A stretch of DNA of 64,000 nucleotides from Branchiostoma floridae (taxonomy: Eukaryota > Chordata > Leptocardii > Amphioxiformes > Branchiostomatidae), in assembly GCF_000003815.2 (NCBI RefSeq), contig NC_049982.1, forward strand, positions 19,699,883 to 19,763,882, in the 5' to 3' direction. Shown here piece after piece: positions 14,177-23,959 of this stretch (its first letter is position 1; each line of letters begins with the position of its first letter). Made by a program: the position numbers and the translations under genes. The notes below the pieces were generated by a model, which did no database searches, had not been told where the DNA came from, and saw only the letters and a list, made by a program, of their open reading frames with translations.

Positions 14177-14343
14177 CTGCAGACAGGGCCAAGCGGTGCA
14201 TCAGTCGCCTCTATCTCGCTCACAAGGAGCTCGTGTTGCGCTTCAATCGCCTCTAATCTAGCCTTCTCTTGACTGGCGGCGGCGTCTTTGGAGACAAACT
14301 TCACAGCTGCGGAAATTTTCTTCCAGTGATTGGAAGCCGCCAT
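14177..14343 (-). CDS. EXOC6: Alternative first coding exon of the Sec15 gene
   Basis: This exon starts with ATG in the context gccgccATG and runs 55 codons plus two bases (AG) to a GTATTT donor. The 13827-13927 first exon also ends in AG, so both join the 11754-11919 exon in the same phase and restore an Arg codon. The encoded end (AQHELLVSEIEATDAPLGPVCR) parallels EHERILKEIESSEPGLVGGILR of the other first exon, which suggests an old exon duplication. Using it gives an 829-aa isoform with a longer N terminus that contains KKISAAVKFVSKDAAASQEK. From memory, vertebrate EXOC6 also has alternative N termini. Use of two promoters here is inference. Confidence 0.75.
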
Positions 14344-15477
14344 GTTGGAAAATGACGTCTCGGAAAGTCTCGTCACATCTCGCCAGGTGTGCAAAAGGGG
14401 CGGAACTCTAAACATCAAAGATCAAAGAGATCTGTCACAATAGCGCAGGTGAGGCGGAACAACGTGACAAATGACTTCTCAGAAGGAGCGCTATTGCTGA
14501 TAAACGTTGCATTACCAACAATTTCATGGCGTACTGTTGATTTCTTTAATGTTATGTTACCATTCTGTCTGGAATCACGTGATCTTCTATGTAACGTTAA
14601 TGGCCTATATGTTGTTGGTTCGGGCCATGTTCCTTATTTTCATCGCATATATTCACAAAACGTGGCAAAAAACAAGTGCGAGTATTAAAGGAAGTTGCTA
14701 CACATTGATCAGTGTTGACTCTTTCAACCTCCTTGAAAGAAAAGAAGCAACGATTTAACGCACGTCTTTTTTTCCGAAACCAAGAAACCTCCTTGCCGAA
14801 ACCAAAACGTTTTCATGGAATTCTCGTATGTAAAGTTAACGAACGCAAGTTTGATAGCTGGTACTTTCTGCTGTTTCCCTAGTCTCTACCAGACTGACTA
14901 TGTTGGCTATTAATTCATAGGGTACGGAGAATACTTTAACCAAGGGGAAACATTAACCCAATACTGCAATAGCGCGTGGACCAAGGAGGTTTTATAAAAC
15001 CACCTTGCGTGGACTGACTCCCCTGGTCAATTTCCCATTTTTTCGTACCCTCGTGTCGTAGGAAGGCCTGGTGGTGGGTATGTTTTGTAATAGACATGAA
15101 TATATCAAACCAAGGAGGTTGAACCTCCTTCATCAAACCAAGGAGTTTCATCAAAAGGCTCCTCCATCGCACTAACCCGAGAAGATTCTCTTTTCTACAT
15201 CAGTTTCTGATATATGATCATATATCTGGCCAATGCATTGAAATGCAACTTGTCAAATGTGTGACGTGCAATGTAAGCCAAGGATTACTTATCTCATGTA
15301 AAGAAACAAATTAGCTTGGAGTCCAGCTTTGTTGGGCCTTATATTTTCAGCAACAGAAATGTGATTTGATAACGTTAATAACGTTGGTAACGTTATCTTT
15401 TACAACTGGATGTTTCCTTCGTATCTTGTAGTTTATCCAAGGAGCCCGTTCACTTTGGTTTATCCAAATGACATTGT
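14344..15477. repeat. Head-to-head spacer with AAGGAGGTT repeat cluster
   Basis: Spacer between the divergent Sec15 and zinc-finger genes, so both promoters should lie in or near it. From about 14725 to 15180 it carries many copies of AAGGAGGTT or its complement. Two form perfect or near-perfect hairpins: near 14981-15008 (CCAAGGAGGT with ACCACCTTG) and near 15111-15131 (AAGGAGGTT, GAA, then CCTCCTT). I see no coding sequence. The motif looks like remains of one or more small inverted-repeat elements. Confidence 0.5.
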
Positions 15478-15551
15478 GTAACGTAAAAAACTCTGTGAAG
15501 AATGTGGACAAACCTTTTTGTATGCATACGAGAAAGACTACCATGTAACGT
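15478..15551 (+). pseudogene. Orphan 66-bp copy of a zinc-finger coding segment
   Basis: Bases 15481-15546 match 19104-19169 inside the zinc-finger gene at 65 of 66 positions, in the same orientation. That donor segment encodes KKLCEECGQTF and the following finger residues. The copy is cut off before the second half of the finger, has no surrounding open frame and lies 3.6 kb upstream of its source. A 7-bp direct repeat GTAACGT stands at both edges (15478-15484 and 15545-15551). It is a recent templated insertion or an inserted fragment, not a functional exon. Confidence 0.85.
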
Positions 15552-15599
15552 GACGTAAATGGTAGAATTTTTTTTTTACTTCAATCATGGATAGTTCTT

Positions 15600-15794
15600 G
15601 CAATGACGACTATGCCCGCACCGCGGCGCTCTTCTGAAGGATTTCGGGTGTGGCTCCGCAGATCGGAGCAAGAAAAACCCCAAAATGCTTTGCGGCTAGA
15701 ATCTTGGGGTCCTATCGCCATTTTGCTGAGCCTGTCCTCCGAGAACCTGGCCTGGCGACTTCTGTCTGCGATATCCAGACAGAAACCTGCAAGG
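15600..15794 (+). other. Candidate 5' exon of the zinc-finger gene
   Basis: This GC-richer block ends in a good donor (AAGG then GTTAGT). It contains a reading frame from an ATG at 15603 that stays open for 64 codons to the donor. A matching acceptor lies at 16657-16658 (TTTTTCAG); splicing there continues the frame for 35 codons to a stop at 16764-16766, before the main start. It may be a 5' UTR exon with an upstream reading frame or part of a short alternative product. I recognise no domain in it. Confidence 0.4.
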
Positions 15795-16848
15795 GTTAGT
15801 AGTACTTGTATTTACAAGGTATGAAACATCTCTCCATTTCTTAGTACTTATTGTTAACGGGACAGTTCTCTTTAACCCCCTTCGAAGATGAAACTTTGCC
15901 GACACGTTGCGATCGTGCATGCATGTTTTGTTGACGGACTTGAAGCTGGTGACATGACAGTATTCAGTTACACTAAAACAGCAGGTTGTTGAGCGTGTTT
16001 TCAGAATCTAACGTTAGTAGAAATGCAAATTTATCGATTTGCTGCTCCCATTGCCAACCAGGACATGGACCGCACCGAAGTCTATACGTTATAGCTCAAC
16101 CCTTTGATGGAAAGATAATTTATGAAGTTGTTCACTTGTTGTTTTTTCATTCGATTGGATCACATGACCTTATGGAGCATTGAAATATGCTTTGAAATGG
16201 GTGACATGGGCGACTGCTTGCCTTAATGCATGTTCTTCAGGGGTCATAAACTGTCAACCTTTTTCAAATACACATACTGTACTTTTTAAACTTCATCAGA
16301 ATAAAAATATGATAGATATTTGTGTGAGATACAATGTAACGTTTAATACATTGATATGACCACCATGTATTACTATGTTCTGTTAGAAAGACATTTTGAC
16401 ATGTTGGAAACCAGGTTATAAAATCTTATATGCTACTGAGTTTTTGTTACTGTTGTCACAGAAATGTGTGATGACAATTGGGATTTATTGGATTGTTATG
16501 GTAATCTGTGGAAAAATGATAGACTAAGTAAGGGATCAATGATTCCATCAAGAAAAGATGTGAATGGAGAAAAGCAGCCACTTCTAACGTTAGTAGGTAT
16601 ACTCCCTAGTTGTGATCATTCTGTCTTGATCAAATGTGTTTTTCTTTGTGTTTTTCAGGTGTTCTTTGCTCCTGAGATGTTGAGAGAAACTGAACTCTTC
16701 ATATACTATGACATACTGAAGAAAGACACTCAAACTGGAAGTTGGATGAACATTGAAGATGCTTAAGTTGCAGCCAAATCTTCATTATATCTTTTGATTC
16801 AGACAGAATGCTTTAAATGTTGAAAATGATATAGAGGAGCAAAGCTAT

Positions 16849-19800
16849 ATGAAAAAGATGGATGCCTCTGCCAAACAAGTGGTTGACACTCCTGTCATTT
16901 CGGACAACTCTGATATAGATACTGTGTGTCAGGAAGCAATAAATGAGTTGCTCAAGAAGACAATGCCGACAGAAACGGATATCACTTTATGCAATCACGA
17001 TGACAGTCTGCTTACAGAGGAAAGTGGGGATGTGAGGGAGGATGACACGGGAACTGTTGAAGAAGAAAAGCAATTGATAAGCAAAAAAGCTGTGTTTTGT
17101 AAAGAAAGTTGCGTAAAACTAAAAGATGTGGTCAGATCACAGCCATCACCACAACCATCAACCTCTACAAGAGAGTGTCCTGTACAGAGGGAAAAAGATG
17201 CGGATCCTGAGCAAGTGCCAGGCACTTCTATGAGTAACATTCTGTATGATATCGGTCTAGAGGTTGTCTCTGACTTTATGCAGAACAGTCCTGCCAAGCA
17301 CTGTCCAAAGGAAACAACTGACAAAATGTCAAAGAGCAAGGGTAAGAATGCAGCACAGCAGGAAGTGAAGAAATACTACTGTCGAGAATGCCCAGCTTAC
17401 TACTATGACTTGGGCTGCATGTATCGGCACTTGAAGAATGTACATAAGTTGTATATTCCCACTGAAGAGTTGAGGACTTACTACAGGAGAACAACTGTAC
17501 GAAGAAAGGGCAGCAAGATGCACAGTGAGCTCAAAGACAAGGAAAGTATGGCAGTTGGAGTAACAGGAACAGACTCAAGTAAAGGGAACGTTGAAGGAGA
17601 AGAAAAGGTGGCCACAAATATGCCAAAGAACTCCACCATGATGAGCTACAGGTGTACCCTATGTCCATATAATACATTTAACTATGCCAAGTTGTTACTC
17701 CATGTACAGGTCCTACATGGGAAAGCACAGATAGAACAAGACGTCGTTTGTAAAGTCTCCTCTCCAATTTCACCATTCGCTACTGAAGACAAACCCTTGA
17801 ACAAAAAGCCAGTCCTGCTATTAAAGACAGAGAACAGGTTTGATGCACAGTCATCTGAGACAAAGAAACCTGTGCACATGAATGTCATACCTGTGAAAAG
17901 AATTGTCCTTGTCAAGAAGAAGAGCAGGGCAGACAACATTGGAACAGCAGAAGTGCAGCAGCCAGTTGTGAAGAAATTGGAAGACTTTATTGCTCTTGCC
18001 TGTCCCTTCTGTGAGGAGCGACCTAAAGACAAGACAATCTTGAAGAAACACCTAAAAACTGTACACAACATGAACATTGTGGAAGAGTGTAAACTTGCAC
18101 AACTCAATACTGTAGACAGTCCTGACCTACAGGAGGTAAGAGAGACAAGAGTAGTTGCAGAAGATGTCTCGGAAGACAAAAAGGCCTCTGCCTCTATGGG
18201 ACAAACATGCATTTCAGAAGAAGCTCAAACACAGGAAAATGAGCTGTGCAGTAGTGCCTTCGAAAAAGAGCTCCAAAAGGACCTTCCAGCTGCTTACAGT
18301 TCAGAAGAAAGCAAGGTTGGTGACAAAAACAGACATGAGCAGATTGAAGACAACCATGCTGAAAATGAATGCGCTGAAAGAGAAAACACATCTTTTGGGG
18401 ACACTGAGGTTTCCAGGACAACTTACTCACTCTCACAGCTCATGCCACTTGTTTGCAAGTTGTGTTTACAAGTTCATGTACGTTGCTCTAGCATTGTTAG
18501 GCACATGAGGTGTGCTCACAATGTTCAAGTCCACTGTCAGGAGAAGTTTGACATCCCATTGTCTGGACAGTACTTCAATGGACGAGACTGTAGATTTTGC
18601 GGTTATGTGGCAAGGGACAAGATGACATTCTTTGTCCATCTAGGCCACTTCCATAAGATAGTTCACTATGCAGCACTTGCAACTAAGTATCAGAAACAGT
18701 TGGAGACGTCCAGAAGTGAACGCAAAATAGTACCCAGGTCTGAGTCTCTCAAGTGTCTGGATTGTGGTTTCATAACAACAAGCCTAAGCCACTATCAGAG
18801 GCACAGGAGGGAGAGCCACATTTCCAAGCCCAGATCTTGTCATTTCAAGTCGGATCAGTTGAAAAATGAAAATGAGAAAGATGCAACGAATGCTAATGAA
18901 GACACAACCAAGTGTACAGCAAAGTCTTTGCCACCTACTAAGAGTATGCGCAAACAATTGTGTGAAGAATGTGGGGAAGCCTTTACGTATGCTTATGAGA
19001 AAGACTACCATGTTTTTAAAGTCCATAAAAACAAGCAGAAAGAAGAACCTGATTGGGGTAGGAGAAGGAAAACCAGAGAACCTGTTACTACCGGTAAGAG
19101 TAAACGTAAAAAACTCTGTGAAGAATGTGGACAAACCTTTCTGTATGCATACGAGAAAGACTACCATGTTTTTAAAGTTCACAAAAACAAGCAGAAAGAA
19201 GGACCTGACTTGGGTGGAAGCACACCCAGAGAACCTATTATTCTAGATGTGTCTCTGCCTGTAAAGAAAGAAACTGATGAAATTGTAAAAGTGGCAAGGA
19301 AATGTACAAAGAGAAAGAGGAAGGAAGCAAAGGGGGACAAGGAGGAAACTAAAAGAGTAGCTAAAGGTAAAAGAAGGAAGGTTGATGAAAATAGATTTGA
19401 TGATGGAGCTAAGGTTAAGGTTGGAAGGTCAGAGGTTGTAAGGAAGGTGGTGATGAAGACTTCCACGGCTACAAGAAAATCAAGTTCTGGCTGTTACAAG
19501 CACAAGAAGAAATTCATGCCTGCCAATGAAACAACCCTAAAGGAATGGGAGCATCTTCTGAAGGCAAGCTACGCCTGCAACCAGTACCCAAGCAGGGAGG
19601 AAATACAGAGACTGGCCATGGAGACTGGGCAGGAGTTTGCACTGATAAGGACATGGTTTGCATACGAGAGACAAAATCAGAAGCTTGGACCACGACCAAG
19701 GAACGTGTACTACAAACAGTCCACAGACCACACAGCATACATGGAGAAGGAATTGCAGAAAAATCCAAAGCCGACAGTTCAAGATATGAGTAGAATTGCA

Positions 19801-22506
19801 GACAAGACAGGGTTAAGTCGGGGGTTAGTCATCTATTGGTTTAAAAAAAGGCTCAACTTAGCTGGTCTCAACTTAGAGGAGCTTGTTCCAGAGACAGAGA
19901 CAACAGCCTCAGCAGGTCCTGTTTCATCAATGGATGATCAATCATCCAGCAAGGACCAAGAGCAAGGGGAGTTAGTGCAACTCAAGGTACCGCATCTGGA
20001 TATTAGAGAAGTACACTGCAGAAAATCCAGGCAGTCCAGGAGAAAGGGTATTCCAAAAAAGAGTGAAACAGAAGAAGACCAAATTGGAAAGTTCACAACA
20101 GAACATAAGGAAGGAGATAAAGATATTAACAACAAACCCAGACAGGATGGTAGCTGTGTAAAGGACATGACAGACTTTGATTCAAGCAGCATAGAAAAGG
20201 CAGGGGACGGAAATGTCAAGCAGAAATTGCAGAGGCGGCCAATAGATGAACTTGTCTCAAAAGTTGCTGCTCGAGTTATGTCAGACAAAGACATGGTAGA
20301 TAAGGGTGATTGTACTGTCTATTTTGACAGTAAGGAGAATGAAGAACATCCTGAAGATCATGACCTTCCAGAGATGGAGTCATTTTCAGATGAGATGTCA
20401 GTTCCTCGAACAGAGAAGGAAGGCCAACAAAGTATCAAGAAACCTGAGAAAGTCCATGTGAAGAACTTAATCACACCCATGAATTTAAAGGCACAGAGAA
20501 AGTCAATGGTCAGGATGGTGAAGCAGCAAGAGGAGAGTGTTGAAACATTGAAGAAAAGCAGTTCAAATGTTCAAATGATGAAACAAAGCAGGTCAGGAAG
20601 GCCGCCATGTTTAGGAGGTCCCAATGTGTTGAATTTGAGCATTAAAGAAAAGGAGACAGATCTTCCAGCTCAAGATCAACCCCTTGTTCCTACCTGTGCA
20701 CAAAATGATGAAAAACTTTCTCCGAAAAAGTCAAAGATATCGCATCAAAAGGCCAGAGCGCTTGCTAACATGATACCTTATTATTGTTGCCTCGTCTGTG
20801 ATCCAACCCCAGTAAGATCCCCTGATAAACTGGAAGCCACAGCTTTCACACAATACAGAACCCTCACGCAACACCTCAGAGAGAAACACAACATACAGTC
20901 CAGGTTTGAGCATCACTTCACCATCAAGAAATTCCCCAATGTTAAAACAAACACTCAGGAAAAGTACCAGTGCCAGTATTGTCCCATCTACTATCACATG
21001 CCTGGGTTCTTGGTAAAACACCTGAGAGATAAACATGGTGTGAAGGACCAGATTGTCAAAGGGAGTGCCCACTTTGAAATAGTCAAATCAGAGATTATGG
21101 AAAATATGGGAAGTGGAAAGATGGTAAAAACAGTGGATAAAGCTTCAGGTGTCCCTCCCAAGTCTAGCCATGGATGGACAGTTACACAATACTGTTGTGC
21201 GCTCTGTCCAAAGTCTACAACTAAAGATAAGAAGACAAGGTCTGCCTTCCTGCAGTTCAAGAGTTTGGAGGACCATCTCATGACCAGTCATCAGGTGATG
21301 TCAGACTTTAACATGTACTGCACCAGTCAGCAGGTCCCAGTTCTGGAAATCAGCAAGCACGATGTTGTCACGTATGCAAAGCATCGCTGCAAGCTCTGCA
21401 ACGCCCAGTACAACTACATTGGTTTCATGGTCAGGCATCTGAATGAGAAGCATGAATTGAAGGACTTGGATGTGAAATGGTCTAACTTTGTTGAAGTCGT
21501 TACACCAGACATGAAAAGCTGCTCTGAGGACTGTGTTCAGAGGGAACCATCATATAAGGCATTGGGAAAAGTTGGCACGAACCCAAACTCCAAACAACAA
21601 CAGGTTGTACAAGAACAGTATCCCAGCCCTACAAGTCCTGCAAAGCCAATAAGAAGTGCCAGTAATTTGTCACCGTCATCTTCAGCTCTTGATCTGTCCC
21701 TTCCGCAAAAGAAGTTGAAGTCTGCTCAAAGTGGCCACATTATTTATCAGTGCACACTCTGTAAATCTTTCTTTCGTTTCTACACCAATGCCACTGATCA
21801 CCTTGGGACCAAGCATGCCAAGTATGGAACTGACTGTGAAGAGCACATTAAAGAGAGGAGTGCAAAAATAGTGGAATTTGGACAACATCAGAAACAAGAC
21901 AACTCAAGCTCTGCAAATCAGGAGGCAAATGAAGGTAGTTCAAGTCTGACCAAGAATTCCACTGTGGCTGCTTGTGATGCAGGCTGTAACCTGTCAAACC
22001 CTCCTTCAGAATCATCAGGAGGATTTGTTAGTGAGGGATATTCCACTGACTTTTCCACCTTAGATGTTTCCTGTCTGGAAGCAGAGGGGGTCATATATGA
22101 GTGCTTGACATGCAAAGCAGTATTTCCCAAATGGGCCCTTCTCGTTAGGCACTATGAATGTTGCACATGGGACAGCTCATTGCACCTCAATGCAATTGTG
22201 CGAATACCAAAGGAGGTGATGGAGTCTTTTTTTGCTAAATATGCATCAGGATTTGAGTGCAGCTTCTGTTACATGACCATTGAGGATCAGACAATGCTGG
22301 CATCTCACTTGCAGATGCATACTCAACCACATATCATTCTAAGGTGTGAAGGAGAAGAGGATGAGGAAAGGAAAGACTCGGACTATCCTATAGCTACAAG
22401 TGCAGCAAAAATTGCCCAGTACACACTTACACCCCTTTCTCAATCTGTAACAATAACATCACAGGGAGAAATGTCAACCACAAGCCAAGACCTAAATCAA
22501 AAATAG
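16849..22506 (+). CDS. Large C2H2 zinc-finger protein with two homeodomain-like segments
   Basis: A single 1885-codon exon, likely a nuclear DNA- or chromatin-binding protein. I count about 15 C2H2-type fingers. Eight precede the central region (starting near residues 176, 267, 383, 534, 580, 635, 702 and 753) and seven follow it (near 1311, 1374, 1448, 1513, 1634, 1750 and 1802). Between them lie two homeodomain-like segments, near 890-945 (ending IRTWFAYERQNQK) and 958-1010 (LVIYWFKKRLNLAG), before which sits a basic stretch. Both keep the WF of helix 3 but lack the usual Asn51. Fingers 7 and 8 are a tandem duplication. Short ALDLSLP (near 1612) and VLNLSIK (near 1260) resemble CtBP-binding motifs, which is inference. 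One huge exon with fingers plus atypical homeodomains recalls ADNP and ZHX, so it belongs with ZF-class homeobox proteins; I cannot assign an orthologue. The first ATG is chosen; a spliced acceptor near 16801 could extend the N terminus. Confidence 0.85.
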   Translation: MKKMDASAKQVVDTPVISDNSDIDTVCQEAINELLKKTMPTETDITLCNHDDSLLTEESGDVREDDTGTVEEEKQLISKKAVFCKESCVKLKDVVRSQPSPQPSTSTRECPVQREKDADPEQVPGTSMSNILYDIGLEVVSDFMQNSPAKHCPKETTDKMSKSKGKNAAQQEVKKYYCRECPAYYYDLGCMYRHLKNVHKLYIPTEELRTYYRRTTVRRKGSKMHSELKDKESMAVGVTGTDSSKGNVEGEEKVATNMPKNSTMMSYRCTLCPYNTFNYAKLLLHVQVLHGKAQIEQDVVCKVSSPISPFATEDKPLNKKPVLLLKTENRFDAQSSETKKPVHMNVIPVKRIVLVKKKSRADNIGTAEVQQPVVKKLEDFIALACPFCEERPKDKTILKKHLKTVHNMNIVEECKLAQLNTVDSPDLQEVRETRVVAEDVSEDKKASASMGQTCISEEAQTQENELCSSAFEKELQKDLPAAYSSEESKVGDKNRHEQIEDNHAENECAERENTSFGDTEVSRTTYSLSQLMPLVCKLCLQVHVRCSSIVRHMRCAHNVQVHCQEKFDIPLSGQYFNGRDCRFCGYVARDKMTFFVHLGHFHKIVHYAALATKYQKQLETSRSERKIVPRSESLKCLDCGFITTSLSHYQRHRRESHISKPRSCHFKSDQLKNENEKDATNANEDTTKCTAKSLPPTKSMRKQLCEECGEAFTYAYEKDYHVFKVHKNKQKEEPDWGRRRKTREPVTTGKSKRKKLCEECGQTFLYAYEKDYHVFKVHKNKQKEGPDLGGSTPREPIILDVSLPVKKETDEIVKVARKCTKRKRKEAKGDKEETKRVAKGKRRKVDENRFDDGAKVKVGRSEVVRKVVMKTSTATRKSSSGCYKHKKKFMPANETTLKEWEHLLKASYACNQYPSREEIQRLAMETGQEFALIRTWFAYERQNQKLGPRPRNVYYKQSTDHTAYMEKELQKNPKPTVQDMSRIADKTGLSRGLVIYWFKKRLNLAGLNLEELVPETETTASAGPVSSMDDQSSSKDQEQGELVQLKVPHLDIREVHCRKSRQSRRKGIPKKSETEEDQIGKFTTEHKEGDKDINNKPRQDGSCVKDMTDFDSSSIEKAGDGNVKQKLQRRPIDELVSKVAARVMSDKDMVDKGDCTVYFDSKENEEHPEDHDLPEMESFSDEMSVPRTEKEGQQSIKKPEKVHVKNLITPMNLKAQRKSMVRMVKQQEESVETLKKSSSNVQMMKQSRSGRPPCLGGPNVLNLSIKEKETDLPAQDQPLVPTCAQNDEKLSPKKSKISHQKARALANMIPYYCCLVCDPTPVRSPDKLEATAFTQYRTLTQHLREKHNIQSRFEHHFTIKKFPNVKTNTQEKYQCQYCPIYYHMPGFLVKHLRDKHGVKDQIVKGSAHFEIVKSEIMENMGSGKMVKTVDKASGVPPKSSHGWTVTQYCCALCPKSTTKDKKTRSAFLQFKSLEDHLMTSHQVMSDFNMYCTSQQVPVLEISKHDVVTYAKHRCKLCNAQYNYIGFMVRHLNEKHELKDLDVKWSNFVEVVTPDMKSCSEDCVQREPSYKALGKVGTNPNSKQQQVVQEQYPSPTSPAKPIRSASNLSPSSSALDLSLPQKKLKSAQSGHIIYQCTLCKSFFRFYTNATDHLGTKHAKYGTDCEEHIKERSAKIVEFGQHQKQDNSSSANQEANEGSSSLTKNSTVAACDAGCNLSNPPSESSGGFVSEGYSTDFSTLDVSCLEAEGVIYECLTCKAVFPKWALLVRHYECCTWDSSLHLNAIVRIPKEVMESFFAKYASGFECSFCYMTIEDQTMLASHLQMHTQPHIILRCEGEEDEERKDSDYPIATSAAKIAQYTLTPLSQSVTITSQGEMSTTSQDLNQK

Positions 22507-23300
22507 ATGTCCACAGTCTAAAGTCGTAAAGCAACGAAAGGTAAAAACAGGAAGCTGAGGAAAGATTGAGAGCAATGAGAAATATGTATGTGATGAAGGT
22601 ACAGATCTAGACCTGGAAGTTCCAAAAAGTAACGAAGAAAGAGATAAAGGAAGTCAACTTTGTAAGATGTACTGACTATGACTGTACTGATACTGTGAAC
22701 TGATACTGTAAAAAAGCAGCTGCAAAAGTAGCGAGTAATTGCAGCAGATTGCAAGAAATATCGGAAAATGTCTACTAATGCCAATGTTTCAATATTTTCA
22801 CATCAGAATAAAGATCATGACAATCAAGTCATCCAGATCAATTGCTGTTACAGTCGCCAGATCAACCAACTGCCAATAAATAGAATACATGTAGTTGACA
22901 TTCCACGGCTAGAATGGATTATCTTTGAAGACGTTCATCAGTCACATATAAGTAAGTCTATAGACTGTTGAAAACTAAACATTTTTAGGTACATTTTTTA
23001 AGAGTCACTGATGAAAGAATTATGTTATTCTATTTAATGGTTTGTGGTACCTCACCTCACCTCACCTGTGGTAGTAGTCTTTTAAAAAGGGTTTGGAAAC
23101 ACAAGTGAGGCCATGTTGATTTAATTAAATGGATGACATCCACATGTACAATAATTTTCCAAAAAAGAAAATCATATAGGCAGCTTTTAGATGAGCAAAC
23201 TACCGTTATTTACCAAAAGTTGCAATGAAAATGGCTTTAACTAATGTCGTAAAATGCCAAAGTCGGTCCCAAACTCAAAGATGTGAAAGAACAAAATAAA
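22507..23300 (+). other. 3' UTR of the zinc-finger gene with polyadenylation signals
   Basis: AATAAA hexamers stand at 22807-22812, 22875-22880 and 23295-23300; any could end the transcript. No coding sequence is visible. A small CCTCA/CACCT repeat lies near 23051. Confidence 0.5.
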
Positions 23301-23789
23301 GAATGTATTGTTCTGTATATCATACTCTGTGTCTTCAGTCATTTGTTGAACCTTCTTGACTCAAAGAGAAAGCAACTTTTTTTATTCGCATGTTCACACC
23401 AGTTTTGGGGTTCCCAGAGCATGACATCCATATGAAATCAACAGGGCTAATTTGCTCATGAAAATTTTAGAAACCAAAAGATAGAATGGACATCAACTGT
23501 TTCAACAGCTCTGTCAGGTATCAGTCCTTGTTGTGTCTTATTGAAGAAAATATGTGAGACTTTTTCAGATCAAATGATGATGAGAAATGCAACACATGTT
23601 GCAGGTGTTTTCATTTTTGCACCAGTTTGTTATTTTTGGTAAATCTATCATATCGAAGTTTTGACGTCAAGTATCTTTTAGTGACATCAAGGATGTTAAA
23701 TTTAAATTTAGTCAGATAAAGAAGTTTTAGACATCACGTGATGGAGTCATTAACCTGTAGACCACGCAGGGCATGATGGGCCACCCTTC

Positions 23790-23830
23790 ACAACGAGCAT
23801 GCGCAGTTCGGGGCTCGTGACGTCATCAGG
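23790..23830 (+). promoter_or_regulatory. Probable promoter elements of the UBTD gene (NRF1-like and CRE)
   Basis: GCATGCGCA at 23797-23805 matches the core of NRF1 sites, and TGACGTCA at 23818-23825 is a perfect palindromic CRE. They lie about 135-165 bp upstream of the start codon at 23960, in locally GC-rich sequence. No TATA box is seen. The motifs are read directly; their function is inference. Confidence 0.5.
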
Positions 23831-23959
23831 TGAAGTCGGCAGGCCAGAAAAGAAGGGAAACCTCTGACGGTAAGGGAGGGAAAACATCCCGTTTCGGCAA
23901 AGTTGGAGGCCCCAAACTCTTCTGTCTGACGCGAAGACGCACAGAAAGCCAGTGATGCC

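Noticed and set aside
16459-16766. Possible PR/SET-like domain upstream of the zinc-finger start
   Set aside because: ELFIYYD resembles the ELLVYY motif of PR domains, but the order of other motifs is wrong and no other conserved residue was found.
17682-19182. Several open frames of 95-176 codons on the minus strand under the zinc-finger gene
   Set aside because: They overlap a long, clearly coding frame and show no domain; they result from the composition of that exon.
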